Shown one piece after another: positions 24,904-31,983 of a stretch of DNA of 37,666 bases; position 1 is the first letter of the stretch; each line of letters starts with the position of its first letter. A program made the translations under genes and the position numbers. Source of the DNA: Actinomycetes bacterium. Lineage in GTDB: Bacteria > Actinomycetota > Actinomycetes > Actinomycetales > Actinomycetaceae. The stretch covers positions 1-37,666 of the forward strand of contig JAEWHO010000052.1 of the NCBI GenBank assembly GCA_023387755.1, in the 5' to 3' direction. Under the pieces are notes generated by a model that saw nothing but the letters and a program-made list of their open reading frames with translations, was not told the DNA's origin and did no database searches.

Positions 24904-26147
24904 GAGCGCACCCCCGCTTCCAGTTCGGCCGACTTTGCGCGGGCAGCGAGAATATCGCGGTAAATCTGTACTAATTGCTCCGCCGTGTGGTGCCACGTGT
25001 GAGTGCAGGCGAAGGCGCGGGCGTCGCGGCAGGCCGCGCGATAGGCGGCGTCGTCGGAGAGGAGTTCGGTGATGGCGGCCGCCCACGTGGCCGGGTCTCG
25101 GTCATCCATGAGTAGCCCGCTCGGTGCGATCGCTTCTGCGAGCCCGCCGGCCCCACGCCACCCGATTACCGGCACCCCGCTCGCCTGGGATTCCAGCGCC
25201 ACCAGGCCAAAGGTTTCCGACCAGCTCGGTAGCACAAAAAGCCGCGCATTACGCATCAGGCACGCCAGGCGTTCACGGTCGCACGCCCCCACGAATTCGA
25301 CGGCGTCCCCCACGCTGGCTGCGGCGGCGCGTAACTGCTCGGGATATTGCCCGAAGTCAGCGGAGGCGTCCCCCGCGATAATGAGGTGCAACTCGGGGTG
25401 GGCTGCGCGCAGATGCCGAAACACCTCAATTGCCAAATCCGCGCCTTTCAGCGGCTGCAGACGGGCTGCAAACAGCACGTAGGGGTGGTCCGGGGCCGGG
25501 CAGGTGCGCGGTCGGAAAAACTCCACCCCCACCCCGGGGCGCGCCACCTCGATGCGCCTGGCCCCGTAGCGTGCGCGGATCGTGGCCGCTTCCACGTCTG
25601 ATACTGCGACGACGACGTCGGAGTCGCGCGCAATCGCGCGCTCCCCGGCAATACGCCCGGGCGATTCACTGGGTTCGCCGCTGGCCAGCTCGGTGCTCCC
25701 GGCGGGGGCGGCTACCGAGTGGAAAGACTGCACATGCGGGAGGTTGAATGCACGCGCCACTGGCAGTGTCGCGATGCCGGAAAACCAGTGATGCGAATGC
25801 AGGAGATCGAAGCGGGGTGCGCGGCTAAGGTAGCGGTGCAGCTCGGCGGAGAATGGCTCGATTGTCTGCTCCATGGCGCTCTTGGCCAGCGGCGTGGCCG
25901 GCCCGGCGGGCAGCGTGATCAAGCGGGCGCTCGCGCCGTCGTCTGTATCTTCTGCTACGTCGGTGGGTGGGATTGGTTGGACGTCCGGGGTGGTGGGGTC
26001 GCTGCGGCGGGTGAAGACCTCGACGTCGTGGCCCAGCCGGGCTAGCTGGCAGGCGACTCGATGCACCACCACATTCATACCGCCGGCGTCGGCGCGCCCT
26101 GGTTCTGCCAGGGGGGAGGTGTGCAAGGAGATGAGGCCAAGACGCAT
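24900..26147 (-). CDS. MshA-like GT4 glycosyltransferase
   Basis: A 415-residue GT-B glycosyltransferase. The N-terminus SLHTSPLAEPGRADAGGMNV is the MshA hallmark, and HSHHWFSG follows at 117-124. In the C-terminal half, ARPGVGVEFFRP and WSETFGLVALESQASGVPV are the nucleotide-sugar binding parts. MshA joins UDP-GlcNAc to inositol phosphate in the first step of mycothiol synthesis. Against C. glutamicum MshA, by eye, Arg165 and Lys89 seem kept, but the phosphate-binding tyrosine is His120. The acceptor might differ. ATG 26147 is set by the MshA start and a TANNNT hexamer 6 nt upstream; the longer frame to 26327 has no homology. It is coupled to the MshB-like gene and hrpA. Confidence 0.72.
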   Translation of the reverse strand: MRLGLISLHTSPLAEPGRADAGGMNVVVHRVACQLARLGHDVEVFTRRSDPTTPDVQPIPPTDVAEDTDDGASARLITLPAGPATPLAKSAMEQTIEPFSAELHRYLSRAPRFDLLHSHHWFSGIATLPVARAFNLPHVQSFHSVAAPAGSTELASGEPSESPGRIAGERAIARDSDVVVAVSDVEAATIRARYGARRIEVARPGVGVEFFRPRTCPAPDHPYVLFAARLQPLKGADLAIEVFRHLRAAHPELHLIIAGDASADFGQYPEQLRAAAASVGDAVEFVGACDRERLACLMRNARLFVLPSWSETFGLVALESQASGVPVIGWRGAGGLAEAIAPSGLLMDDRDPATWAAAITELLSDDAAYRAACRDARAFACTHTWHHTAEQLVQIYRDILAARAKSAELEAGVRS

Positions 26148-26159
26148 ACTTCCAGCGTA
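26148..26159 (-). promoter_or_regulatory. -10 element of a putative leaderless mshA-like promoter
   Basis: TACGCT (26159-26154, minus strand) is followed by 6 nt and ATG 26147. This would drive the mshA-like/mshB-like/hrpA unit. Confidence 0.5.
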
Positions 26160-26232
26160 CTTGGCTGCCTGCCTGCGGCATATTCGTGCAGGAGGGCCGT
26201 TAATCACGTTTAAGTGGCCGCTCGTTGTGCGT

Positions 26233-26943
26233 ATGCAGCGAGTAGGTGTGCGCAGCGAGGTGAGGTTCACCCAGCCGGGGTGCCCTGTGGACGCCGATAA
26301 TGTGAACCCGGAGGCGGTGGATTTCATTATCGAGCAGATTCGGCAGGCCTCACAAAAGGGTGACCGGAGCCTGAGTGGTGGGGCCGGTAACCACCTGTTG
26401 GCGCTGGCGGATCAGCACACCAACGGGCGCTACCAGCTAGCTGCTGCCGCCACCCGGACCCCGGATGCTAAGACCCCCTCGGCGGGGTCGTCCCAGCCGG
26501 CCGCGAACCCGCCAAGCGCGAAACCCACCCCGGGCCTCTTCCCAAAGAAGATGGACCCGTACGCTAAGGCCATCGAAGACGCGAAGGTAGCCGGCAAACA
26601 AGTCGTTGAAGGAACCGCGCGGTACTACCCGACTGAGGATGCTCTGTGTTCTGATCTAGGACTGGAGAATCCGTATAAAAGCCAGTGGGATAGCGGACCG
26701 TTCAACCTTGTTGTCTTCGACCATCCAACGCAGGTGAAAGCTGCTTATTCAGCAGGTCCCGGAAGCGAAGTCAACACTGCCAACATGATTGTTGTCGAGC
26801 CAGGCGCAGGCTTTGATTTCCGAGCTAATGACAAAAAACGCGTGATCATCGCCTTCCGTACTGATGATATTTGGTGGCCGTCGGATGCCTCGGTGCCCAT
26901 GGGGCAACCGGGCGGCGAGGTCGAGATAATCGCGGTCAAATAG
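26233..26943 (+). CDS. hypothetical protein, possibly a 5'-truncated fragment
   Basis: A 236-residue protein that I do not recognise. Residues 15-60 (VDADNVNPEAVDFIIEQIRQ, then GNHLLALADQHTNGRYQ) look helical. A Pro/Ala/Ser/Lys linker follows (about 70-105), and the C-terminal 120 residues form a compact beta-rich block (VVEGTARYYPTEDALCSDLG, VVFDHPTQVKAAYS, KRVIIAFRTDDIWWPS). The composition would suit the outer part of a secreted protein, but no signal or membrane segment precedes it. There is no Shine-Dalgarno or TANNNT near ATG 26233, and the frame is open upstream as far as 25873, overlapping the mshA-like gene. It may be a remnant of a longer gene. The strong hairpin after the stop suggests transcription once ended here. 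Confidence 0.5.
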   Translation: MQRVGVRSEVRFTQPGCPVDADNVNPEAVDFIIEQIRQASQKGDRSLSGGAGNHLLALADQHTNGRYQLAAAATRTPDAKTPSAGSSQPAANPPSAKPTPGLFPKKMDPYAKAIEDAKVAGKQVVEGTARYYPTEDALCSDLGLENPYKSQWDSGPFNLVVFDHPTQVKAAYSAGPGSEVNTANMIVVEPGAGFDFRANDKKRVIIAFRTDDIWWPSDASVPMGQPGGEVEIIAVK

Positions 26944-27008
26944 CCGGTTCCAGTCTCACGCCGCGCCCCGCCAGGACCGGGGTCGGTACGAAACGTTCTC
27001 CGACGACG

Positions 27009-27034
27009 CTGGCGCGGCCCTGAGGCCGCGCCAG
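27009..27034. terminator. strong bidirectional hairpin terminator
   Basis: CTGGCGCGGCC (27009-27019) and GGCCGCGCCAG (27024-27034) form a perfect 11-bp stem with a CTGA loop. It lies between the convergent stops at 26943 and 27096 and can serve both strands. Confidence 0.8.
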
Positions 27035-27095
27035 TATCCCATCGTCTGCGATCCGCCTAGCCTTGGCACACACCGGCTGGCGGCAAGCGGGCCTA

Positions 27096-27788
27096 TTAGG
27101 CCGGCCACGTCACCGTCGTCGCCACTTCCTCGGTGGCTGCGGGCAGCCACCGGTCATAGTGAGGGGCAAAAACCTGCTGGCGGTAGAACTCGCGCACCGC
27201 TTCGCCACGCTCCATCGGGCGCGGCGTGCGCCCGGAGTCGCCGCGGTATTCCACGGTGTCGCGTCGCAGCTGCCAGTGCCGGTCGTAGATCGCCTGATCA
27301 GTCCAGACTTCTAGCAGCATCAGGTGCCCTGGCAGGTCGATATTTTCCAGCCAGTCGTACTGTTCGCAGCCGGGCTCGCGCCGGGTAGCGATCACCTCCG
27401 CCCGAGTCGGCTCCGGCGTGTAGTTGTAGGCACCCTGGATGATGATCCGCACGGCCCCGCGGGCTGGCCAGAAGATGCGCCGTTCCGCCTCCGGTAGGGC
27501 GGCCGGCACCCATTTCCCGGCGTCGAGCACATAGGGCTCTTGCCGGTAAAACTCAGTGCTCGCCTCATCTAACAGCGTGCGCAATTCGGGCACGATGCCA
27601 CTATCAATTACCCGCGCCCAATGCGCCCAGTAGGCGGGCTCATCACGCCACAGGCAGGCGATGGCGCCGAGGTCTTGAGAGCGGTACAGTTCGGCGCTCA
27701 CGCACCCGTCTTCTTCCCGCAGCGCGGCCACATCGGCTTGTACCTGCTCCGCCCGTTCAGGCGCGAAGGTATGCAGCACCCGCAACAT
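27096..27788 (-). CDS. tandem ABM-domain protein of the dioxygenase cluster
   Basis: A 230-residue protein made of two antibiotic-biosynthesis-monooxygenase (ABM, ferredoxin-like) domains. Domain 1 starts MLRVLHTFAPERAEQVQADVAA and contains EEDGCVSAELYRSQDLGAIA. Domain 2 (about 108-215) contains REPGCEQYDWLENIDLPGHL, then MLLEVWTDQAIYDRHW. ABM proteins oxidise aromatic or polyketide substrates without cofactor or act as small-ligand binders or haem-degrading enzymes, so the activity here is open. The gene is the last of four minus-strand genes starting with the Rieske alpha subunit, 46 bp after the VOC gene, and is followed by a strong terminator. Its position suggests it processes or protects a product of the dioxygenase. 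Confidence 0.72.
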   Translation of the reverse strand: MLRVLHTFAPERAEQVQADVAALREEDGCVSAELYRSQDLGAIACLWRDEPAYWAHWARVIDSGIVPELRTLLDEASTEFYRQEPYVLDAGKWVPAALPEAERRIFWPARGAVRIIIQGAYNYTPEPTRAEVIATRREPGCEQYDWLENIDLPGHLMLLEVWTDQAIYDRHWQLRRDTVEYRGDSGRTPRPMERGEAVREFYRQQVFAPHYDRWLPAATEEVATTVTWPA

Positions 27789-27834
27789 TACGCGCTCACC
27801 TCCAAGCCCGGTATACCCACGACCACCGGTCCCA

Positions 27835-28821
27835 TTAGTACGTCACCGTCCAGTCCGGCTCGGCATATTCTGGCGCCGGTTCGTGCCGCCGAATAACCCC
27901 TTCAATAAGGTATCCGCCCAGCGCATCGAAGGTATCCCAGTAGCCGAACTCAGCGGCCCCATCCCGCAGGGGCGAACCCATACATAGGTCGGCATCCAGT
28001 GCCTTCGCGTCCGCACAGGCCCGCTGCCACTCGCTCTCATCCCGGGTCATCCACGGGAAGATATGGTGGATGCCGGTGCCGCGATCATCGGTGAATTCAC
28101 GGTTGTAGTGGCAGTCGCCGTAATTAACCTGAATGATCTCAAAGCCCACATCGGCCACGAACCCTTGGGCCGTGAAATACCCCGTTGACTTCTTCTCCCC
28201 GCGGTACATCGGGTCATCCAACCGCCCGCGCTCGTGCTGCCAGGTTTTCATTGCAAAGGAGTCAATCCCAAAAATATCGCGGTAGTGCGGCAGCGCCGCC
28301 ATCACGTCATCAACGAGCACCCCAAAATGGAAGATGTGATCCATCGGGATCGGGTCGCCCACACCGGCCGGACGCTCGACCGTCACATTCTGCGCGCCCG
28401 GTAAGGGCGCCGCCGTCGTCGTGAACTCCACCAGGTAGCCACCGAGCACCTTCCGGGTGTCGAGGAACTGCCGGGCCTCGCCGCCCTCGGCACGAATCTC
28501 GTGCGCCACCGCCAGATCCAGCTCCGGTACCTCATTTACCACAAAAGACAGGAAACAAATTCCCTCCCCCTTGGTCAGGAGGAATTCCTTGAAAGCGGTC
28601 TCTCCGGTTGTGGGCTGTACGAGCTCGTAGGGGATCGCCCCAGCCACCCCGCGCGCACTCCGGTATCCGCCGGCGTTGGTGCGTCCATGGGAGCGGGCCG
28701 CCTCATCGCTTACTTCGGCCACCTGCCATTCGGTCACCCCTAGGAGGCGGGCATAGTTCGCCATTGCGTCCTCGAGATTTTTCACGACGACGCCGATAGC
28801 GGCCAGTCTTTCAATGCTCAT
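27835..28821 (-). CDS. two-domain VOC (glyoxalase/extradiol dioxygenase fold) protein
   Basis: A 328-residue protein with two vicinal-oxygen-chelate modules. Domain 1 (about 5-140) begins IERLAAIGVVVKNLEDAM and has lost the usual first histidine (Ala). Domain 2 (about 160-310) keeps a plausible metal triad: a His in DHIFHFGVLVDDV (His165), a His in GTGIHHIFPW (His252 or His253) and Glu307 in LGGYLIEGV. A degenerate N-domain with an active C-domain is also the layout of type I extradiol dioxygenases, and length and context fit. The C-terminal motif is not the classical extradiol one, however, so a lyase or isomerase is equally possible. A GGAGAA Shine-Dalgarno lies close to the ATG. Confidence 0.75.
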   Translation of the reverse strand: MSIERLAAIGVVVKNLEDAMANYARLLGVTEWQVAEVSDEAARSHGRTNAGGYRSARGVAGAIPYELVQPTTGETAFKEFLLTKGEGICFLSFVVNEVPELDLAVAHEIRAEGGEARQFLDTRKVLGGYLVEFTTTAAPLPGAQNVTVERPAGVGDPIPMDHIFHFGVLVDDVMAALPHYRDIFGIDSFAMKTWQHERGRLDDPMYRGEKKSTGYFTAQGFVADVGFEIIQVNYGDCHYNREFTDDRGTGIHHIFPWMTRDESEWQRACADAKALDADLCMGSPLRDGAAEFGYWDTFDALGGYLIEGVIRRHEPAPEYAEPDWTVTY

Positions 28822-28860
28822 AGTTTCTCCAAACTGTTGGGCCGCGGGAGCGGCACTCAG

Positions 28861-28896
28861 GCTGCGGGCGGGAGCAGCGCCGTACCCGCCCGCAGC
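28861..28896 (-). terminator. intra-operon hairpin (attenuator or stabiliser)
   Basis: GCTGCGGGCGGG (28861-28872) and CCCGCCCGCAGC (28885-28896) form a perfect 12-bp GC-rich stem with a 12-nt loop, between the dioxygenase beta-subunit stop and the VOC start. It probably reduces read-through into the last two genes or protects the 3' end of the alpha/beta message. Confidence 0.7.
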
Positions 28897-28928
28897 GGGG
28901 GTCTTAGTAGAAGGGGGTCTTAGTAAAA
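28897..28928 (-). repeat. 16-bp tandem duplication across the beta-subunit stop codon
   Basis: GGGGGTCTTAGTAGAA (28897-28912) is followed directly by GGGGGTCTTAGTAAAA (28913-28928). On the minus strand both copies read Phe-Tyr-stop, so the end of the gene has been duplicated. Confidence 0.8.
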
Positions 28929-29531
28929 CAGGGACAGGTTCTTCACCAGGATGGTGGCTTGGTCGAAGCGTATTTCACGTTCGGCCAGGAGCCAACCCCA
29001 CGGGCCGCCGGCATCGCGGACGATAATGTCGCGCCGCTCGCCGGCAATATGGTCCTGGTCGCGCTCACCGCGGGACCGGTACACCAGAAAGTTGGACTTC
29101 ACGTAGTAGGCCTCTTTATCCTGCAGTTCCGGGCGCAGTTCACTGCGGTCGCTGATCATATCGACCCGCACGTTACTCACCAGGTGGCGGGAGCGGGAGG
29201 CAGGTTCCTCCGCCCACGCTTTCGCGGTTTGCAGCCGGTAGACCCGCTGGCGCATGTAATCCTTCGACTCCTCGAAGTACACCGAGGTGCCCTTCTCGCA
29301 GGTCTCGAATTTGCGCTCACGGTACACCCGGTTTTCGCGAACCGGGGCCCAATAGTAGAGGTCCTCGCTGAGCATGGTGATCCAGTCATCCCAGCGCATA
29401 TCGTCGACCATTTCAGCTTCGTTGTAGAGGAACCGGGCCAAGGCCCGTTCGATTTCTGCGTCAACTACTGGCGTGACGTGGGCGTCGCCAGTGGAGTTGT
29501 CTTCGGCTTCGACGTCGTCGTGATCGTGCAT
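28920..29531 (-). CDS. ring-hydroxylating dioxygenase beta (small) subunit
   Basis: A 203-residue subunit of a Rieske non-haem iron dioxygenase, which stacks with the alpha subunit into an alpha3beta3 enzyme. The SnoaL-like/NTF2 fold of the family is visible: VDAEIERALARFLYNEAEMV, then DDMRWDDWITMLSEDLYYWA and the late block EREIRFDQATILVKNLSLFY. SRHLVSNVRV (about 100-110) is also typical. The first 20 residues are acidic. ATG 29531 is preferred over the longer frame from 29621 because the added part reads through the alpha gene and has no similarity. A Shine-Dalgarno-like GAAAGGACGG lies just upstream. The gap after the alpha gene is 25 bp, so alpha and beta are surely co-transcribed. Confidence 0.88.
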   Translation of the reverse strand: MHDHDDVEAEDNSTGDAHVTPVVDAEIERALARFLYNEAEMVDDMRWDDWITMLSEDLYYWAPVRENRVYRERKFETCEKGTSVYFEESKDYMRQRVYRLQTAKAWAEEPASRSRHLVSNVRVDMISDRSELRPELQDKEAYYVKSNFLVYRSRGERDQDHIAGERRDIIVRDAGGPWGWLLAEREIRFDQATILVKNLSLFY

Positions 29532-29556
29532 GATGCCGTCCTTTCTGTGGCGAGGC

Positions 29557-30927
29557 CTAGTTCTGGCCGACGGTGTCGAGAATGTCGTCTTTGATTTCCC
29601 CGCCCTCATAGGACTGGGCAATTTCCGGCTCGCCGCCGCGCATCTGCTTCAATTCCTCCCAGGAGGCGCCGGACATCAGATCCCGGTAGAAGCCGTACAT
29701 ATTCAGGGCGGCATTGTCGGAGTACACGTGCGCGGAGGAGCCGCCGGGGTAACCGTCGTCGTCGGTAACGGGCGGGGCTTTACGCATGTGGTAGGTGTAG
29801 CGGTTCTCGCGGGCCTTATATCCGCGCAGGATACGCTGCATTTCATCCCAGTTCTCGGCGTCATCCTGCTCGAACATACCGCCGGGGGAGAAGGTGCGCA
29901 TAATGTCCTTACGGATGCCGTCCTTCACCTGCTCCGGGGCGTCCTTGGGGACGAAAGCCCAGGACCAGATCTCCATTTCCTTGGGTCCGCGCGGGTGGGT
30001 GACGCGGAAGGTGTAATTCCCGAGCATCATAAAGTTCGGGAACAGGTTCATATGCCCGCGCACTTCCCGGTATTCGCCGAGGCGTTCTTCGATCTGTGCC
30101 CGCGTTTCTGGTTCGTTTTCCCACTCCAGCAGGGCTGGGCCGGTGTTGGGGAGTTCCTTACCGCGCACCCCAAAGAAGGCGCCCCCGTGGCCGTAGGGGG
30201 AGAAGAATTGCCGCCCGGTGGGGATTTTCTCACGCTTAGATTTGCGGTCAAAAGTATCTGAACCGGTAGAGAGGGCTTCGACGGCGGAGACGTGTGAAAT
30301 CTCGGAATGCTGCATGTCCGAGGTGGGTTGTTCAACATTGAATTTCCAGTTGGATGGCAGCACCCATTTGTGTACTGAGATGGCTTCCATGCCGCCCGGG
30401 TAGCGGTCGGCGTAGCCGTCAAAATAGTACTTGGCATTGCCCAAATACTCTTCCAGTGACGGCATCGTTTCATCCCAGGTGCCGAAGATGAAGCCCTTAT
30501 AATTTTCGATCCGCGGCACCTTGACGGCGTTCAGTTTGCTGCGGTCAAAGCCCTCCGGGTAAGCCCCTTCCTCGTGCGAAACCATGGTGAGGTTACCTTC
30601 GAGGTCGTAAGTCCAGCCGTGGAAGGAGCACATGAAGGCCTTGGCGACCCCGCGGTCAGCGCGGCAGATACGCATCCCACGGTGGCGGCACTGGTTAAGG
30701 AAGGCTTTGACCGAGCCGTCCTTTTGCCGGACGACGACGATCGGGTCCTCCCCAATATAGGTCTGAATATATGAGCCGCGCTTTGGCAGCATGGAGTCGT
30801 GAGCGAGGAACACCCAGGTGCGGGTCCATACCTGTTCTAGTTCCTGCTGGTAAATGTCTTCATCGGTGAAGATGCGCCCGGAGATGGTCCCATTGACGGG
30901 ATCAACAAGCTCGGAAATGTCGCGCAT
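29557..30927 (-). CDS. Rieske ring-hydroxylating dioxygenase alpha (large) subunit
   Basis: A 456-residue catalytic subunit. The Rieske 2Fe-2S motif is Cys80-x-His82 (NQCRHRG) and Cys100-x2-His103 (CSFHGWTYD). The catalytic iron site is Asp204-x2-His207-x4-His212 (SDMQHSEISH), with an EQDDAENWDE segment near 354-363 giving the carboxylate ligand. The classical family motif NWKxxxEN reads NWKFNVEQ here. Such enzymes insert both atoms of O2 into an aromatic ring, or monohydroxylate or demethylate, using electrons from a ferredoxin and reductase, and neither is encoded in this window. ATG 30927 has GAAAGGGG about 6 nt upstream. No regulator lies next to it. The natural substrate is not predictable by eye. 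Confidence 0.9.
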   Translation of the reverse strand: MRDISELVDPVNGTISGRIFTDEDIYQQELEQVWTRTWVFLAHDSMLPKRGSYIQTYIGEDPIVVVRQKDGSVKAFLNQCRHRGMRICRADRGVAKAFMCSFHGWTYDLEGNLTMVSHEEGAYPEGFDRSKLNAVKVPRIENYKGFIFGTWDETMPSLEEYLGNAKYYFDGYADRYPGGMEAISVHKWVLPSNWKFNVEQPTSDMQHSEISHVSAVEALSTGSDTFDRKSKREKIPTGRQFFSPYGHGGAFFGVRGKELPNTGPALLEWENEPETRAQIEERLGEYREVRGHMNLFPNFMMLGNYTFRVTHPRGPKEMEIWSWAFVPKDAPEQVKDGIRKDIMRTFSPGGMFEQDDAENWDEMQRILRGYKARENRYTYHMRKAPPVTDDDGYPGGSSAHVYSDNAALNMYGFYRDLMSGASWEELKQMRGGEPEIAQSYEGGEIKDDILDTVGQN

Positions 30928-31099
30928 GAGAGCCCCTTTCACGTGGTCGTGCTATCACGGTAAAACTCTCGTGAACGGCGCATGGCTGCTTATGCCAACC
31001 AGCGGCACAATCTCGCTATGCAGGCGCTGTTGAGACACATAGTGAAAGGCGCAAAACTGCGGGCATGGCTTCCCCTCACCATGATGCCAGCGAGACTCA

Positions 31100-31918
31100 G
31101 GCAAAGCTGGCCGTCACCGTCCGCTCACGTGGCGGTCTCCTTGACGCCGCCCGGAGACGATCCTTAACGGCCCGCAGAAGATGACCTTCCGCCAAGGGCA
31201 GCGGGTGGCGAGCGTCGACGTCGTCGTCACCGGAGGCGCTATAGTACTCGAAAATCCGCTGCCCACCGGGGCCCTGAAAGTCCACGCGGTCAGCTCGGAG
31301 GAAACGAAGGGCGAATCTGCTCCCACCATCAACGCCATCGACGGGAATCCCAAGACCTTCTGGCATACTCGCTGGTCAGAAAACCCAGCGGACTTCCCGC
31401 ACTATATCGAATTGGCGCTGCCCGCAGATAAATCCTGCACGGTTACGGGATTTGAATACACTCCACGCCAAGAAAGCGCCAATACCCGGGGGAAGGACTA
31501 CCGGATTTCGGTGTCAGACGATGCCTAAACATGGACCGAGGTGCACACCGGTAAATACCGTTCCGGCGCGGACACTCAGGCCGTGAACTTCCCTGCTGAG
31601 AAGCGTCTGGCTGCCAAGATATGTGCGGATGGAACAGCTGTCCGCCCAAAATGTCGATACATTCGGCGGGGCGGGCGATATGCGCGTGGGCGCGATCTGT
31701 GAGGAACCGTCCAATGGCGCGCCCGGTGAATATGAGCCGCAACCTAACGCCACCTGACCTACCCGGAAGCCAAGCTCGTCTTCCCCGGTAATGACGGCAA
31801 AGCCTCCCACGCCGATGCCGATTACTGGCGGTGAGTTGACCGGTTTGGTACTGCTGGCAGGCAGCTTGCTGGGCCTGGGCGGATGGGCAATAATCCGCCG
31901 CAAGCAGTTGAGCTAGCC
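31100..31918 (+). pseudogene. remnant of an LPxTG-anchored surface protein with an F5/8 type C domain
   Basis: The forward strand still encodes the end of a large surface protein. From about 31181 it reads an F5/8 type C (CBM32, discoidin) module: INAIDGNPKTFWHTRW, then PHYIELALPADK, VTGFEYTPRQESANTRG and KDYRISVSDDA. TAA follows at 31526-31528. The same frame continues TWTEVHTGKYRSGADTQAVN, and an extra base near 31619 shifts to YVRMEQLSAQNVDTFGGAGD. A TGA occurs at 31755-31757. The last part reads MPITGGELTGL, a hydrophobic stretch and RRKQLS, a sortase sorting signal with Met in place of Leu. At least two stops and one frameshift show decay. The upstream catalytic part is missing. The parent was probably a cell-wall glycosidase. 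No working start remains. Confidence 0.8.
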
Positions 31919-31949
31919 CGCGGATAGGCAGACTGCATAAACGAACGGG

Positions 31950-31970
31950 GGGGCAGCAATCGGCTGCCCC
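31950..31970 (-). terminator. hairpin terminator of the OPA transporter gene
   Basis: GGGGCAGC (31950-31957) and GCTGCCCC (31963-31970) form a perfect 8-bp stem with a 5-nt loop, 13 bp beyond the transporter stop. Confidence 0.65.
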
Positions 31971-31983
31971 GCCTGCGTCGTCG

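Noticed and set aside
29532..29621. Upstream extension of the dioxygenase beta subunit
   Set aside because: The added residues overlap the end of the alpha gene in another frame; ATG 29531 has a usable ribosome site and a family-like N-terminus.
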